From Furcasterigmium furcatum (taxonomy: Eukaryota; Ascomycota; Sordariomycetes; Glomerellales; Plectosphaerellaceae): a DNA stretch of 64,000 nt. Both the position numbers and the translations under genes were made by a program. Shown piece by piece: positions 34,583 to 44,990 of this stretch (positions are counted from its first letter, which is position 1; every line of letters begins with the position of its first letter). The stretch lies in contig BCIA01000004.1 in NCBI GenBank assembly GCA_001599815.1, positions 374,862 to 438,861 on the forward strand, read 5' to 3'. The notes under the pieces are model-generated. The model saw only the letters and a list, made by a program, of their open reading frames with translations. It was not told the origin of the DNA and made no database searches.

Positions 34583-35404
34583 ATGCTCTCAGCTGCTGTC
34601 CAGGTTTTCCTCCGCGTTCCGTTCTCGGGCCTCGTCTCTATGATTTTCACGGATAACAACCTGAATTTCTTGGGAATGTTCAGTTTGCTCATTACGGGCC
34701 CGATTCAACTTTTTCTGACCCTTGAATCCAGGCCTTACCCGGGTCCATGGTTCAGGTTACTTCTTTACATTGTTGTGGCCTACTACATCGGGCTGCGCTT
34801 CATGATGTGGCATACTATCCCGAACACCCCTCAAGACTTCCGACACCTCTTCTCCGCCATCCCAGGTCTGTTCACAGAGCTGTCAGCCGACACCCCAACA
34901 TACATTCGTGTGCTTGGTGTGGCACCATGCCAGCTTGCTGTACCCTTCCTCTCATTCTTACGGACGCCGAATTTGAGAGCACGCTCATGCCCTTGGGCTA
35001 TCTGGGTGTTTTGGTGCTACGGATGCCACTACCTCATGCTCGTCAATTTGCAACTCGAGGAACCAGAGCGAAATCCGATTCTTGACAGGTCAGTGAGATA
35101 TCTCTTGGGCATCGGCCTGCTAGGTGTGCTCTACCACAGACTCCAGCTCTTCAGTCTCGACAAGGACAGGTTGATGATACTTGTCTCAGCGGTGCCTGTT
35201 TCCTCGCACATCGTCGCCCAATTTTGGGAGGAAGTTCAGCAGGAAATGGCTTGCCCAGCGGGGCTGAGTCCCTATCTGGTTGGATATGTACTGGCGACAA
35301 TTTTCTCTTCCTCCTTGTACTTCTGGAATAACACCGATTGGGGTGCGGGTATGGATACGGATGTGCCTGAGAAACATATCGACGACAAAGTAGGCGGTTT
35401 GTAA
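34583..35404 (+). CDS. Polytopic membrane protein of unknown family
   Basis: Intronless, 273 residues from ATG 34583. About six to seven hydrophobic segments can be picked out (for example FLGMFSLLITGPIQLFL, LLLYIVVAYYIGL, YLLGIGLLGVLYHRL, YLVGYVLATIFSSSLYFW). The loops carry charged and aromatic residues, and the C-terminal tail is acidic. I do not recognise a transporter or acyltransferase signature. The frame extends upstream to 34436, but the internal ATG sits right before the first helix. It lies between the Zn2Cys6 regulator and the CoA ligase; a shared pathway is possible but unproven. Confidence 0.7.
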   Translation: MLSAAVQVFLRVPFSGLVSMIFTDNNLNFLGMFSLLITGPIQLFLTLESRPYPGPWFRLLLYIVVAYYIGLRFMMWHTIPNTPQDFRHLFSAIPGLFTELSADTPTYIRVLGVAPCQLAVPFLSFLRTPNLRARSCPWAIWVFWCYGCHYLMLVNLQLEEPERNPILDRSVRYLLGIGLLGVLYHRLQLFSLDKDRLMILVSAVPVSSHIVAQFWEEVQQEMACPAGLSPYLVGYVLATIFSSSLYFWNNTDWGAGMDTDVPEKHIDDKVGGL

Positions 35405-36031
35405 GATAGTCTTGGAAGAGAACATGAATAAAGGTTGCATCATGAACTGTCAGGGCCATCGTCTTCTTGATGAGTGGCCATCGTGTCGGGCGCGAGGAAA
35501 ACTATCCGGCTGCGTAGGACCATCAAATGTTATGTTTCACCTGCAGAAACGAGCAGACACTCGCGGGTGAATATATGCATTCATATGTAAGAATACTCGC
35601 CGAGGGAGCCACTCACTATCACCCTTTTCAGCCCCCTCCTCGGTGTGCCGTCATGCTTGCCGCTTGGAGCATGGCCATCCTGGGGGCCTCGGTACCTCGA
35701 GCTTCTCCGCACCCACACGCGTGGGCAATGCCTGGATTCAGGGGCCTTGGCTGGCTTGTGATGAAATGCGGGGGAGGGGCATCTAACCGGAACGAGATCT
35801 ATCCCTGGTCATCCCGGGGAGGTTTGGGGAAAGACTGGCTGGGGGATATTACGTATGCGAGGACGGTGAGAGGAGATCATATTCAGCTCGCTGAGGTGAC
35901 GGAAAACGAAACTTGGTTCCTTTCCACACTGAATCTCATGCGCCAGAAGAAGGATCATCGGATTAAGTTCTGGGATTGAAGACCCGACTGTTGACTGTGC
36001 CCTTGTAGACCCCTCAGATCTCACTCTCACC
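35405..36031. other. Intergenic, no gene recognised
   Basis: A 150-codon frame at 35527-35979 has no homology-like features and probably lies in the promoter or leader of the CoA ligase. Confidence 0.5.
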
Positions 36032-37872
36032 ATGGCGACCGTCGTCGAGCGCCGCAATGGCCAGATCATTTATCGATCTCCCGACACCTTGAGCATCCCT
36101 AACCTCGACCTCCTCACATTCCTGTTCGAGAGTAAGGTCACACCATCTCCCTTGCGACCCCCGACCTGACGGAAGCAGACCCAGAAAATGCCCGACATAT
36201 GAACGACGACACCATCCTACACGCCGATGCTGCTGAGCCATCAAAGTCCATCACCAAGGGGAGACAAACGTTGCTGCTCCAGCGACTGGCGCATACCCTC
36301 CGCACAAAGTACGGCATCAAGCAGGGAGATGTCGTCCAAGTCGTCTTCACGGGCCATTACATGGCCCCAACGGTCTTTTACGCCATCATGGCCGCCGGCG
36401 CCGCAATCGCAGCATGCTCTCCCTCCGCTCCTCCACAGGAAATGGCCCGCCAGATGCAACTCACCGAGAGCAAGCTTCTCATCAGCAGCCCCGACCTGAG
36501 ACCCCTCGCGGCGGCGGGCGGGAGCCTGGCTGGGCTCCCGGACGACCACATTCTCTACATGGGCGACACCGAAGACCTGACCCTCTTCGAGGCAAAATCC
36601 AACAAGCAGGTGCCCATCTCGACGCAAAAGTACGCCTGGAAACGCATCACAGACAAGGAAGAGCTTGCCAGTACCACGGCCTGCCTCATCTATAGCAGCG
36701 GAACGACTGGCGTGCCCAAAGCCGTCCAGATCTCCCACGCCAACATGGTCGCCCAGGCCTACCTTGTGCTGAAGCCAGTGCGCGAGTACTACCGCCAGAA
36801 CGATCCGAACTTCGAGCATCGCACAATCGCCCACCTCCCCGCCGCTCACATCTCCGGCCTCCAGGGCTACTTCGTCAACCTGACCTACATGTGCGGCTCG
36901 GTCTACTGGATGCCCCGATTCGACTTCACCCAATTCCTCGACAACATCAAGCGCCACAAGATCACCAACTTCTTCAGCGTGCCGCCCATCTTCCTCGCCA
37001 TCGCCAAGTCCCCGCTCGTGACGGACCAGCTCGACTCCATCGGCTACTCCTACTCCGGCGCCGCCGCCCTCGGCGGCGACATCCAGGCCCTCGCGCAGCG
37101 CAAGATCGGCAGGGGCGAGGCGCCGCTCGCGCAGACCTGGGGCCTGAGCGAGACGACGGGCAGCTTCACCGTGCTGCCGCGGCAGTACACCGACGACACC
37201 GGCAGCGTGTCCATGATCATCGCCAACTGCGAGGCGCGGATCGTCGACGATCACGGCCGCGACGTCGAGCCCGGCCAGGTCGGCGAGATGTGGGTGAAGG
37301 GGCCCATGGTGACGCGGGGGTACTACAAGAACGAGAAGGCGAACAAGGAGGCGTTCGTCGACGGGTGGTTCTGCACGGGGGATAACCTGTACTTCAAGAA
37401 TGGAAGGTTCTACTACGTCGACCGCAAGAAGGTGAGGTCCATCACCGCAGGAGAGGAGACATGCGAGAAGAATCGACTAACATCTGTGGTGTAGGAACTC
37501 ATCAAGTACAAGGGCTACCAAGTCGCCCCTGCGGAGCTCGAGGCTCTGCTCGTTTCCAACCCCAAGATCCAGGATGCCGCAGTCATCGGAATCGACTCGG
37601 AAAACAAGGACGGAAATGAGCTTCCCCGGTAAGGGAACACCCCCGTCGCTTGGGAACCGACCTGACACCCCTCTAGTGCCTACGTCGTGGCCGACAAGTC
37701 CATCATCTCCGCGGACGAGATCGCAAAGTGGGTGGCATCGCAGGTCGCCTCGTACAAGCAGCTCAGGGGCGGGGTGCACTTCATCGATGTCATCCCCAAG
37801 AGTCCGGCGGGTAAGATCCTGCGCAAGGATCTCCGGGCTCTGGCAGCCAGGAAGAAGGCGTCGAAACTGTAG
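36032..37872 (+). CDS. Peroxisomal acyl/aryl-CoA ligase (4-coumarate-CoA ligase-like)
   Basis: ANL-superfamily adenylate-forming enzyme, 560 residues, four exons (36032-36131, 36179-37431, 37495-37628, 37677-37872). It activates a carboxylic acid to acyl-AMP, then to the CoA thioester. Motifs in order: P-loop LIYSSGTTGVPKAVQ, SYSGAAALGGD, QTWGLSETTG, GWFCTGDN, YYVDRKKELIKYKGYQVAP (hinge) and PKSPAGKILRKDL with the catalytic Lys. The protein ends in Ser-Lys-Leu, a canonical PTS1, so it should act in peroxisomes. This matches fungal 4CL-like/phenylacetyl-CoA ligase-like enzymes in beta-oxidation, penicillin-type side-chain activation or aromatic acid catabolism. The start gives the short N-terminus usual for the family. 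Confidence 0.93.
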
Positions 37873-38043
37873 GATACAATCGGCACTGTAGAGAAACGAG
37901 CACGAGCACGAACACGACGCTGTATTTGATTCATGAGGGTAGAAGTGTAGCATGTATTGAGTCCGAGATGCATCCTGTCGTGACGTCTTCTAGTCATCAT
38001 GTCCGAGCCGCTCCCGAGGGATAGCCCGCTTGTAATCACACCC

Positions 38044-39384
38044 TTAGAGATAGGAAGCCTCGACAAGGAACCCGACAGTGAACTCCGAGTGACGGAGGAC
38101 GGAGTCCCACTGGATTGTCGAGTAGGTCTGGGGACTTGGTCAGCGTTGCACTCAAGAACCTCGCTTATGGTTCGTAGATCACTCACATCGCGGGTGGTGT
38201 GGATGTTCGGGTTGGAGCTCGCGAACGGCTCAGAGGCAACAAAAGCGGCAGCTGCCTTGTCAGCAACGGCCCAAAATGCACATGCAATGTTGACTCACGG
38301 AATCCCGCGGCGTTCGCGCTGGCATGGTCAGAGCAGCCATAGCCGCAGCGGGAAGTCGAAACGCTGAGCCCAGTGAACTCCTCCAATACCAGTGTGACGA
38401 AGGAGGTCAGGTCCGAGTTGACGTAGTCGGTGAAGACGGTCGGCTGCCCGCCGGGAGAGTAGCCCGTCATGTCCTGGTTGACAAAGGCAAGGACGTTCTC
38501 TCCGCTGCTGGCATAGCTTCGGAAGAGCTGCTGGGAGCCGAGAAGACCGCCCTCCTCGCCGCCGTACCAGTGGAACTCGATGGTGTTCTCAGGCTGGAAA
38601 GAGGCCGCGGCCAGCACACGGAGTGCCTCGAGGACGTTGACGGATCCGGTGGCGTTGTCGTCGGCTCCAGGGGCGGCAGCTGAGGAGGACCCAGTGGTCG
38701 AGTCGTAGTGCGCCCCCACGATCACCTTTGCGGCGTTTGATCCAGGGATGCGGGCGATGATCGACGGCTGGTCGAAGGAGTGCTCGAAGGTTTCAACTTC
38801 AATGGCCGAGTTGACAGATGCAACGGATCGGACCTGCTCGAGCAGCCACGCAGCGGATTCCGTGCCGTAGCTGGACTGGTAGTGGCGGTTATGGAACCTC
38901 AATACCGTGTTAGGATCGTCTGAAGTGCCTTGGTAGCCGTCAAGAAACCAACTTACTCCGTCAGTGATTGCAGCCAGCTTTGTGGACCGGCATTGGAGAC
39001 ACCAGAAATGAGGGACTGGGCCTCAGCAACATGGGAGAGGGTGCTCGGGAAACCAGCCTGTCGCTGCTTGATGGCACGGTTCGCCGGCGCAGACAACCCT
39101 GCCAGGAAAGCAGTGTCCTGACAGAATCAGTAACAGGGACAGCGAGACTCCGGCAAGATGTTGTATACCTCTTGGGAATCGGTGATGTCGATGAAGTGGT
39201 TTCTCTCGGCCTCCTGGATCAGCGCCGCCTTCTGCTCCTCGGTAACCCACTGTCCAGCATCGTCCTCCGAAGTCTTAATGAGCCTCAGCCTGGGAGTGAC
39301 GTGAGGCTCCTCAGCAGTTGGCGCAGCCACGGACAGCGGGACCGCGGCCAAGAGGAGCGCAACGAGGGCAGAGTGGTGATGCAT
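38044..39384 (-). CDS. Secreted M28 aminopeptidase (leucine aminopeptidase type)
   Basis: Extracellular zinc exopeptidase of family M28, 374 residues. Exons: 39384-39169, 39117-38957, 38897-38299, 38251-38187, 38127-38044; the sum is a multiple of three. A signal peptide (about residues 1-20, ending SVAAP) and a propeptide are followed by the catalytic domain. Metal and catalytic signatures are VIVGAHYDSTTG (zinc His and adjacent Asp), GADDNATGSVNVLEALR (bridging Asp), WYGGEEGGLLGS (catalytic Glu), QDMTGY (zinc Asp) and CGYGCSDHAS (zinc His, with the disulfide Cys pair). The short last exon (ending VGFLVEASYL) was found by splice reasoning. It fits fungal leucine aminopeptidases that release N-terminal residues from proteins in acidic or neutral medium. 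Confidence 0.92.
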
Positions 39385-40520
39385 ATTGAGGTGTGGCCTG
39401 GAGGGAGGGACGAGGATGATATGATCGAGTCGGTGAAGAGAGACACATCTCCGACGAACTCTCTAAGTGCGGCATCCCTCGTTCCTTTAACCCTCCCCGA
39501 GTCGTGCTGTGGGCGACATTCCCCAGGTCCGCCGATCCCTCCTCCTGACCCAGCACGACGCCCGAGGCGGAGCATTTCACGAGTCCACAAGAGTTGGAAT
39601 CTCCGCTGCCAGATGAAGTAGTGGAACCAGAGGACGGCTCATGTATCACGTTTGACTGAACAACCCGGGCGACGGCCACCTCATTGGCGGGACAGCCGAA
39701 GCATATCATCTTCGCCCGGTCGATCGCATGATGGAAGCCGTTGCCAGCTTCCAGAAATGGGTTGGAGCCGGCACCTGGGACGGGACCCCGCCTGCATCCC
39801 GCCGATCGTGCCCTGGTGGTACGAGTCCTGTGGCCGTGAGGCCCGGCATTACTGGCCAGGGCGGAGACGCCGGGGATAAAAGGGGGCGGGAACCACCCGA
39901 CCGGCGGTATTGAGGCTGTTTGTCAGAGGACAGCCCAGCACATGTATCACCATGACTGTCATCGGACGCAGTCTGTGTCCGTATACTTCTCAAAGCTACA
40001 GATGCGCGAGGTGATGCGACCGACGAGCATGTGATACAGGTGGAAAGCCTATTCTAGTGATCTCAGCTCAGTTCATCTGAAGATCGGCAGGGCGGATAAG
40101 GGACGGGATGATGGAAGGGCGATCACTGATCAGCATCTCGCATCATCGCGGGGCATTTGAACGTTCCCTCCTTCCAAGGACAGAAGGTACTGAATAATGG
40201 CCAAGTGATACATACTCCTCCGGACATGGCCTGCCGAGGTTGATATCTTCGAGACGGAAACGTCAAGCTCAACGACTGTCGTTCGGCACGTGCTTCACCA
40301 ACGACATGAAATGAGGGAATGGTAGTATCAACAACAGCCCTCCGGGGAACTGTCATACTCATATACGAAGGCGCTTGGTTGACGCCAACTTATCACTATT
40401 ATGTACACTTGAAGTGAGTTGCCAAATGGCACGTCCGCTCTATCGTGACACCCGCACGGGATCACGTATTCGTCACCACCTTGCCTCGGTGAGCCGCCTC
40501 TTTCATCGACAAAAGTCCGA
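39385..40520. other. Intergenic, no gene recognised
   Basis: Upstream region of the aminopeptidase and downstream region of the LPMO. The open frames are short and overlapping and lack coding signs. Confidence 0.55.
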
Positions 40521-41636
40521 TTACTGCGAAAAAACGAATTAGCAAACGATCTCCAGGTCATCATGCTCGAGTTCACAACGTACCTTGCGGGCAGCCGCAG
40601 CCGCGGCCCTGGCCTTCCTGGCCGCACGCCGGGCACGGCGAGCAAGACGACGGGCCCCGCTGCAGGTCTCAACGGGAGAAGGGACAGGCACGGGCTCAGG
40701 AGTAGGCTGAGGCTCGGGGGTAGGCTCAGGCTGGAGCTCAGGCTGGGTCTCAGGCGAAGGCTCGGGCTGAGGCTCAGGCTGGGTCTCAGGCGAAGGCTCG
40801 GGCTGAGGCTCAGGGGTGGGCTCCGGCTGAACAGGAGGGTTCACGGGGCCGTTGCCGTTGCCAGGGACCACGACAGTCTCGCCAGTAGAGCCAGCGGCGT
40901 TTCCGCGGACCTCGCCGCCTTCGATGACATCAGGGCCGGGGATCTGGTCGTACTCAGTGAGGCGTCCGTTCCAGATGTTGAAGTTATGCGGCGCGTCTCC
41001 GACGCTGTAGACGCCGGGAATCTTGACCGTGGGGCCGTTGACGGTCGTAGCCGCGCTGCCCTCGACCTTGACCTGGGCGCATGCGTAGTAAAACTCGGCG
41101 TTGTTGTCGTGGGCGCCGTGGAGGGCGATGTGCTCGACACGGACGAGGTACTCGCCGTCGGGGACGCTGGGCATGTCGAAGGAGATGTTGTTCTCGTCCC
41201 AGCTGCACCAGTTGTCGTTCAGAAAGCCTTCGGCGCCCCGGTTGCGGCAGACCGTGCTCTGGTAGACCTTGAACCAGTCGCCGGAGCCGTCGTACTGCTT
41301 CACGGAGCCGGGGGCCGCGGACATGTAGACCTGTGTGGGGCCAGGGTGCTGCATGCCGCCGGCGCCGAAGGCCTGGAGGATGCCGACGTTGTCGCCGACG
41401 CTGACGGTGAAGACGTCGGTGTTGGCGCCGCTGTCGGCGTTCTGGTTGCAGCGGAAGTCGTTGCTGGTGGCCGCCTCGGCCTGGAAGGTGGGCATGTAGC
41501 CGCGGTCGTGGCGGCGGACGTACTGCCAAGGCCGACCGATGGTCTCGCCGTTGACGAGGAGCTGGTCAAAGGTGTAGTGGGCCGAGACCATGGGGGCGGC
41601 CAGGGCGGCGAGGGCAGCAGCAACGGCGTACTTCAT
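40521..41636 (-). CDS. AA9 lytic polysaccharide monooxygenase with linker and cationic tail
   Basis: Secreted copper LPMO of family AA9 that oxidatively cleaves cellulose or related glucans. A 19-residue signal peptide ends in SA, so the mature protein begins with His20, the N-terminal copper ligand of the histidine brace. The second ligand region is GAGGMQHPGPTQVYMS, and EFYYACAQVKV carries the C-terminal active-site Tyr. After the catalytic domain (to about residue 240) comes a Pro/Glu/Gln linker with 12-residue repeats, then a Cys and a strongly basic Arg/Ala-rich helix-like tail. The 3' end is ambiguous. Reading through gives 365 residues (stop at 40539). Splicing a well-formed 60-nt intron (40524-40583) places TAA directly after the Lys codon and gives 351 residues; I give the spliced end. 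No CBM1 domain. Confidence 0.9.
40741..40812 (+). repeat. Perfect 36-bp tandem duplication in LPMO linker
   Basis: The 36 bases at 40741-40776 are repeated without change at 40777-40812. Each unit encodes 12 residues of the Pro/Glu/Gln linker; shorter degenerate copies flank it. Identity at synonymous positions implies a recent duplication. Confidence 0.9.
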
Positions 41637-43782
41637 GATGATGGTCGCGGTTGACTCGGTGAGGGAAGTTCTGTGATAGGGGGAGCTGGTCCAAGTGCCT
41701 CCGTCTGGTATGCAAATGAGTGATACTGATGTTTAACAACACAAATGGCACAGCCAGGGATGATGAATGCGAAGAAAGAGAGTGTGAGCTGAGAAACAGC
41801 AAATGAATGTCGAAAAGAATGTGAAGGCGTGATGGACAGGAGTCGCAAGTCGCAGACCATGGGAGACGGCAGTTGGAGCTTTATATTGTCCGACAGAGCT
41901 CGAATCAGACAGACCCTTGACTCTGATGCACTGCATTCTGTGTTTCGATGATACACGCTACCCACTGCCGAGAGATCATTTAGATTGCAACATGGTGTTC
42001 AGGGCTGCTGGAACAAGCAGCCCTGGACCCCGGGGCGAATCATATTGGACCAGAAGTGGCTTCATCGCATCCCGATGCGCGGCAACTACTGGGGTCCCCG
42101 GAAAGGTACAGGGACAACCACCGACCAGAATCGAATGTCATCCTGATGGCGTCCAAGGTGGTTGGTGGAGTTGGAGCTCCCAGGGGGGATCCCCACGAGG
42201 TTCCCCTATCCATCCCTGCTGGCAAGGTCGAGACCCAGGCCCCAGGGGTAGAGGAGTCGCCAGGCTCCGCCGTGGGCAACCCGGAATGGAAGTCGACAGG
42301 CCAAGATCGAACCAGGCCCAGGCTTGGGCGCTTGGGAATACCTCTCCGTTTGGCTGATTGTTTGGATCACCAGCAACCAACACCCAACTTACAAGGAGGT
42401 CCTCAATGTTGGCTCAGGAGTAGCCCAGGAAGTGCCGAGCTCATGTTGACGCTCGCCAGAGGTCGAGCGAGTGTATCCTGGCTGTGACCAAAGCCAATGC
42501 AGCGGGAGCAGTCGCACTCTTGTTGGCGGGCCGAACTGAGGCTCTTCTGGTGTAGACTGATGATGGGCCTGATCTCTGATTCGCATCAAAATGTCATCGT
42601 ACATCGTGGCCCCCCCAAGAGGGGAAATTCTGCCCAGGACCACATGTTCATTAAACGTGGAACATCCAGGGGTCAGCCACGCCGTTGTCCGGGGTCAGTT
42701 GGCATTCACTGCATTACCTGACACTCCAGACGGCGACTGCGCGAGGCGCCCCAATGAAATCAAGACAGCTACACCTAAATAGATTAGTGGGATTAGTTCC
42801 ACGAGGGCGGGTAACTCCTTTGGGGATCTGAAGCGAACAGATGGCAGACAATCCCGACGGGTAAGTAGTTGGGGGGCCTGCACTGCTTATTCCTTGGGCA
42901 GTGGGTCGCCTCTATTCAAGACGTCCGTCTTTCTGGGGATGGGCTTACGCGATGCTGAGGAAGCATTCCCCGCCATGGCCCCTGGCCAAGAGCCACCCAG
43001 GCGGGAAGCGAGCCCGGGGCCTTGGCTCCGACGGCGTGGAAAGGACGGAGGCGTCTCTACAAGCTTCAAGTGCCGTCACCGAAGTCCCTGACCACGTCCG
43101 AGGACCCGGCATCTCGGATGTGTGCAACGCGATTAACATGGTGAGTCCTTCAAGACCAAATCCAGGAAGCTTCATCGACTGGGCGGCTGTGTGAGAGTGA
43201 TTATCACCCTCGCTCGGGATGTCACCTGCACACAAGTTGCTCAGGGTTGCAAAATGCCAAAAGGGTGATGAGTTCAGTCCACCTCGCTCGAGCCCGAAAC
43301 CCGGGGTCGCGAGCTTCCCATGGTCGAGGAGGTTGACAGACGACTGTACCGTGCCGCTTCGGGAATCGCATCCCGGCATCGGATTGTACCTTACTTGAGC
43401 GGAGATCGGATGCGCACGGGAACGGTCCGGTAGCTGGGGAAAAGAACGGTTCTTCAGACAGCGGAGGAGTCTAGACCACTGATTTACTGAGAGTCTGGAA
43501 AATATTCAAGGGTACCGCGTTCAAGCACCAATCGGACGCCGAGGGAAATTTAAGCAATTGAGGCTATCGATCTGGATATATCCCAATGCCTGCCATTTAC
43601 ACCAGCTGAACACCAATGCGTGCAGCTGAACAGACTATTGCCAGTGCCCAGAAAGAGACACGCTTTGATGTGGATGGACCGAGATTCAGCGCGTCTCACT
43701 TCCACAGCATCAGGGACAGGCAGAATCGATCACCGAATTTCATCTTTTAGAATCCACGCTCCTTCAGCATCTGCCTTTCACT
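41637..43782. other. Long intergenic region, no gene recognised
   Basis: Contains the LPMO promoter (TATA-like box at 41880-41885, minus strand). Open frames at 42056-42487, 42945-43379 and others lack domains, signal peptides or splice structure. Confidence 0.5.
41880..41885 (-). promoter_or_regulatory. TATA-like box of the LPMO gene
   Basis: TATAAA on the minus strand about 244 nt before the ATG at 41636; a leader of roughly 200 nt would follow. Confidence 0.4.
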
Positions 43783-44990
43783 ATGCGCTCCGTCAGCCTC
43801 ATCCTGGCCCTGGCCGCCTCGGCCGCTTCCTCCCCTGCTAGTAACGTGTTCGAGAGGGCCGCTTCCAACGCGGACAACTGTCTTCGGCGTGGGTGCTCCA
43901 GTGATGTCTCTATCCTCTCTCGTGCCCTGGCTGACTTCCCCCAGCACTCAGGAACACCAACCGCCCTGGCCTCCAGGACTGCTCCTCCTTCCTGGAGACT
44001 ACAGTCACCCCGGCCACTGCGTATGAAGCCTTCAATGAGAAGTGTTGACACCCAGGTTGCTGACTAGGGATAGCACCATCTTCACCACCGCCACGTTCTT
44101 TACCACCCCCACCAACACGTTCGAGGTCACCGGCACGATCACGAACCTCGTCACCGCTACCGAGGTTGTCGAACAGGTCTGTAACACACTCCTACCATCC
44201 TACTAGTCCTCGCCCCTGATTATTGTCCATCTAGACTGCCACCGAGGTGGTCACACAGGGAATCACCGTGAGGCCTGCCAAGCGCCAGGTGACGGAGATC
44301 CCCGAGGCCCTTCCCACATATGGCACGCCCTGCTCAGGCATCGCCCGCTACACCAGCGCCTGCGCCTGTCTTGGTGCCACCGCCTCGACCATCACCGTCG
44401 AGACGCCCACCACTATGATCACCATCTCCGAGACTTTGACCCCTACCATCGTCGAGGAGTACATCACTATCCAGACCGACGAGGTCACCGTCACCGATGC
44501 CACTCAGACCGTCACCACCACCGTCGCCACCGAGACCGTGACCGAGCAGGTCCCCGTCGCGACCGACTCCTCCTTCCACCTCAAGGTGCTCAACAGCATC
44601 CGCGCGGGCCAGTACCTCCAGTTCACTACCGTCTACAACTGAGTTTCTGTCGATTCTCGCATGTCCAAAGCGCAGTCTAGTCGCTTCGAGATCGCTGCCA
44701 ATGGCGATATGTCCTCCAACGGCCGGAACATAAGCCACCACGGTTCTGATGATGGCAGCTGGGTCCTCGTACCTCTGGAGACGCCGGGCCAGTTCAACGA
44801 CAAGCCCTGGAGATGCCAGGTCACCGCGGACCGGATGCTGGAATGCAAGGACGGCAGCAAGCGCACCAGCGGACTGCACTACTGCAGCCTCCAGTCGGTT
44901 GGCGACACGCCCGTGCGGTTAATCGTGGAGACCACCGAGGACGCGCCGTCGCATTGCACGGCGCTGCAGGTTGCCGTTGAGTATGAGTAA
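43783..44990 (+). CDS. Thr-rich secreted protein, 333 aa
   Basis: Five exons: 43783-43888, 43945-44020, 44068-44176, 44235-44630, 44676-44990; total divisible by three. A signal peptide (about residues 1-17) is followed by a conserved-looking N-terminal segment with cysteines (ASNADNCLR, then DCSSFLETTVTPAT) common in fungal secreted proteins of unknown role. Next is a long Thr/Val-rich stretch that is probably O-glycosylated. CSGIARYTSACACLGATAS is a four-Cys motif. The C-terminal beta-rich domain resembles that of other secreted proteins of this type (SSRFEIAANGDMSSNGRN). The last intron (44631-44675) is 45 nt, in frame, and contains a TGA; its donor GTCTAC is weak. If it is not spliced the protein stops at 44642. 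Confidence 0.75.

Noticed and set aside
35527..35979. 150-codon plus-strand frame before the CoA ligase
   Set aside because: No coherent protein features; more likely promoter or leader of the ligase gene.
36241..37254. 337-codon minus-strand frame antisense to the CoA ligase
   Set aside because: Arises from codon bias of the ligase; no motif, and the ligase on the plus strand is unambiguous.
40563..41654. 363-codon plus-strand open frame antisense to the LPMO gene
   Set aside because: It is a shadow of the GC-rich LPMO coding sequence; the minus strand has the signal peptide, histidine-brace motifs and promoter.
42945..43379. 144-codon minus-strand frame in the LPMO/Thr-rich gap
   Set aside because: Chance frame overlapping others on both strands; no domain.
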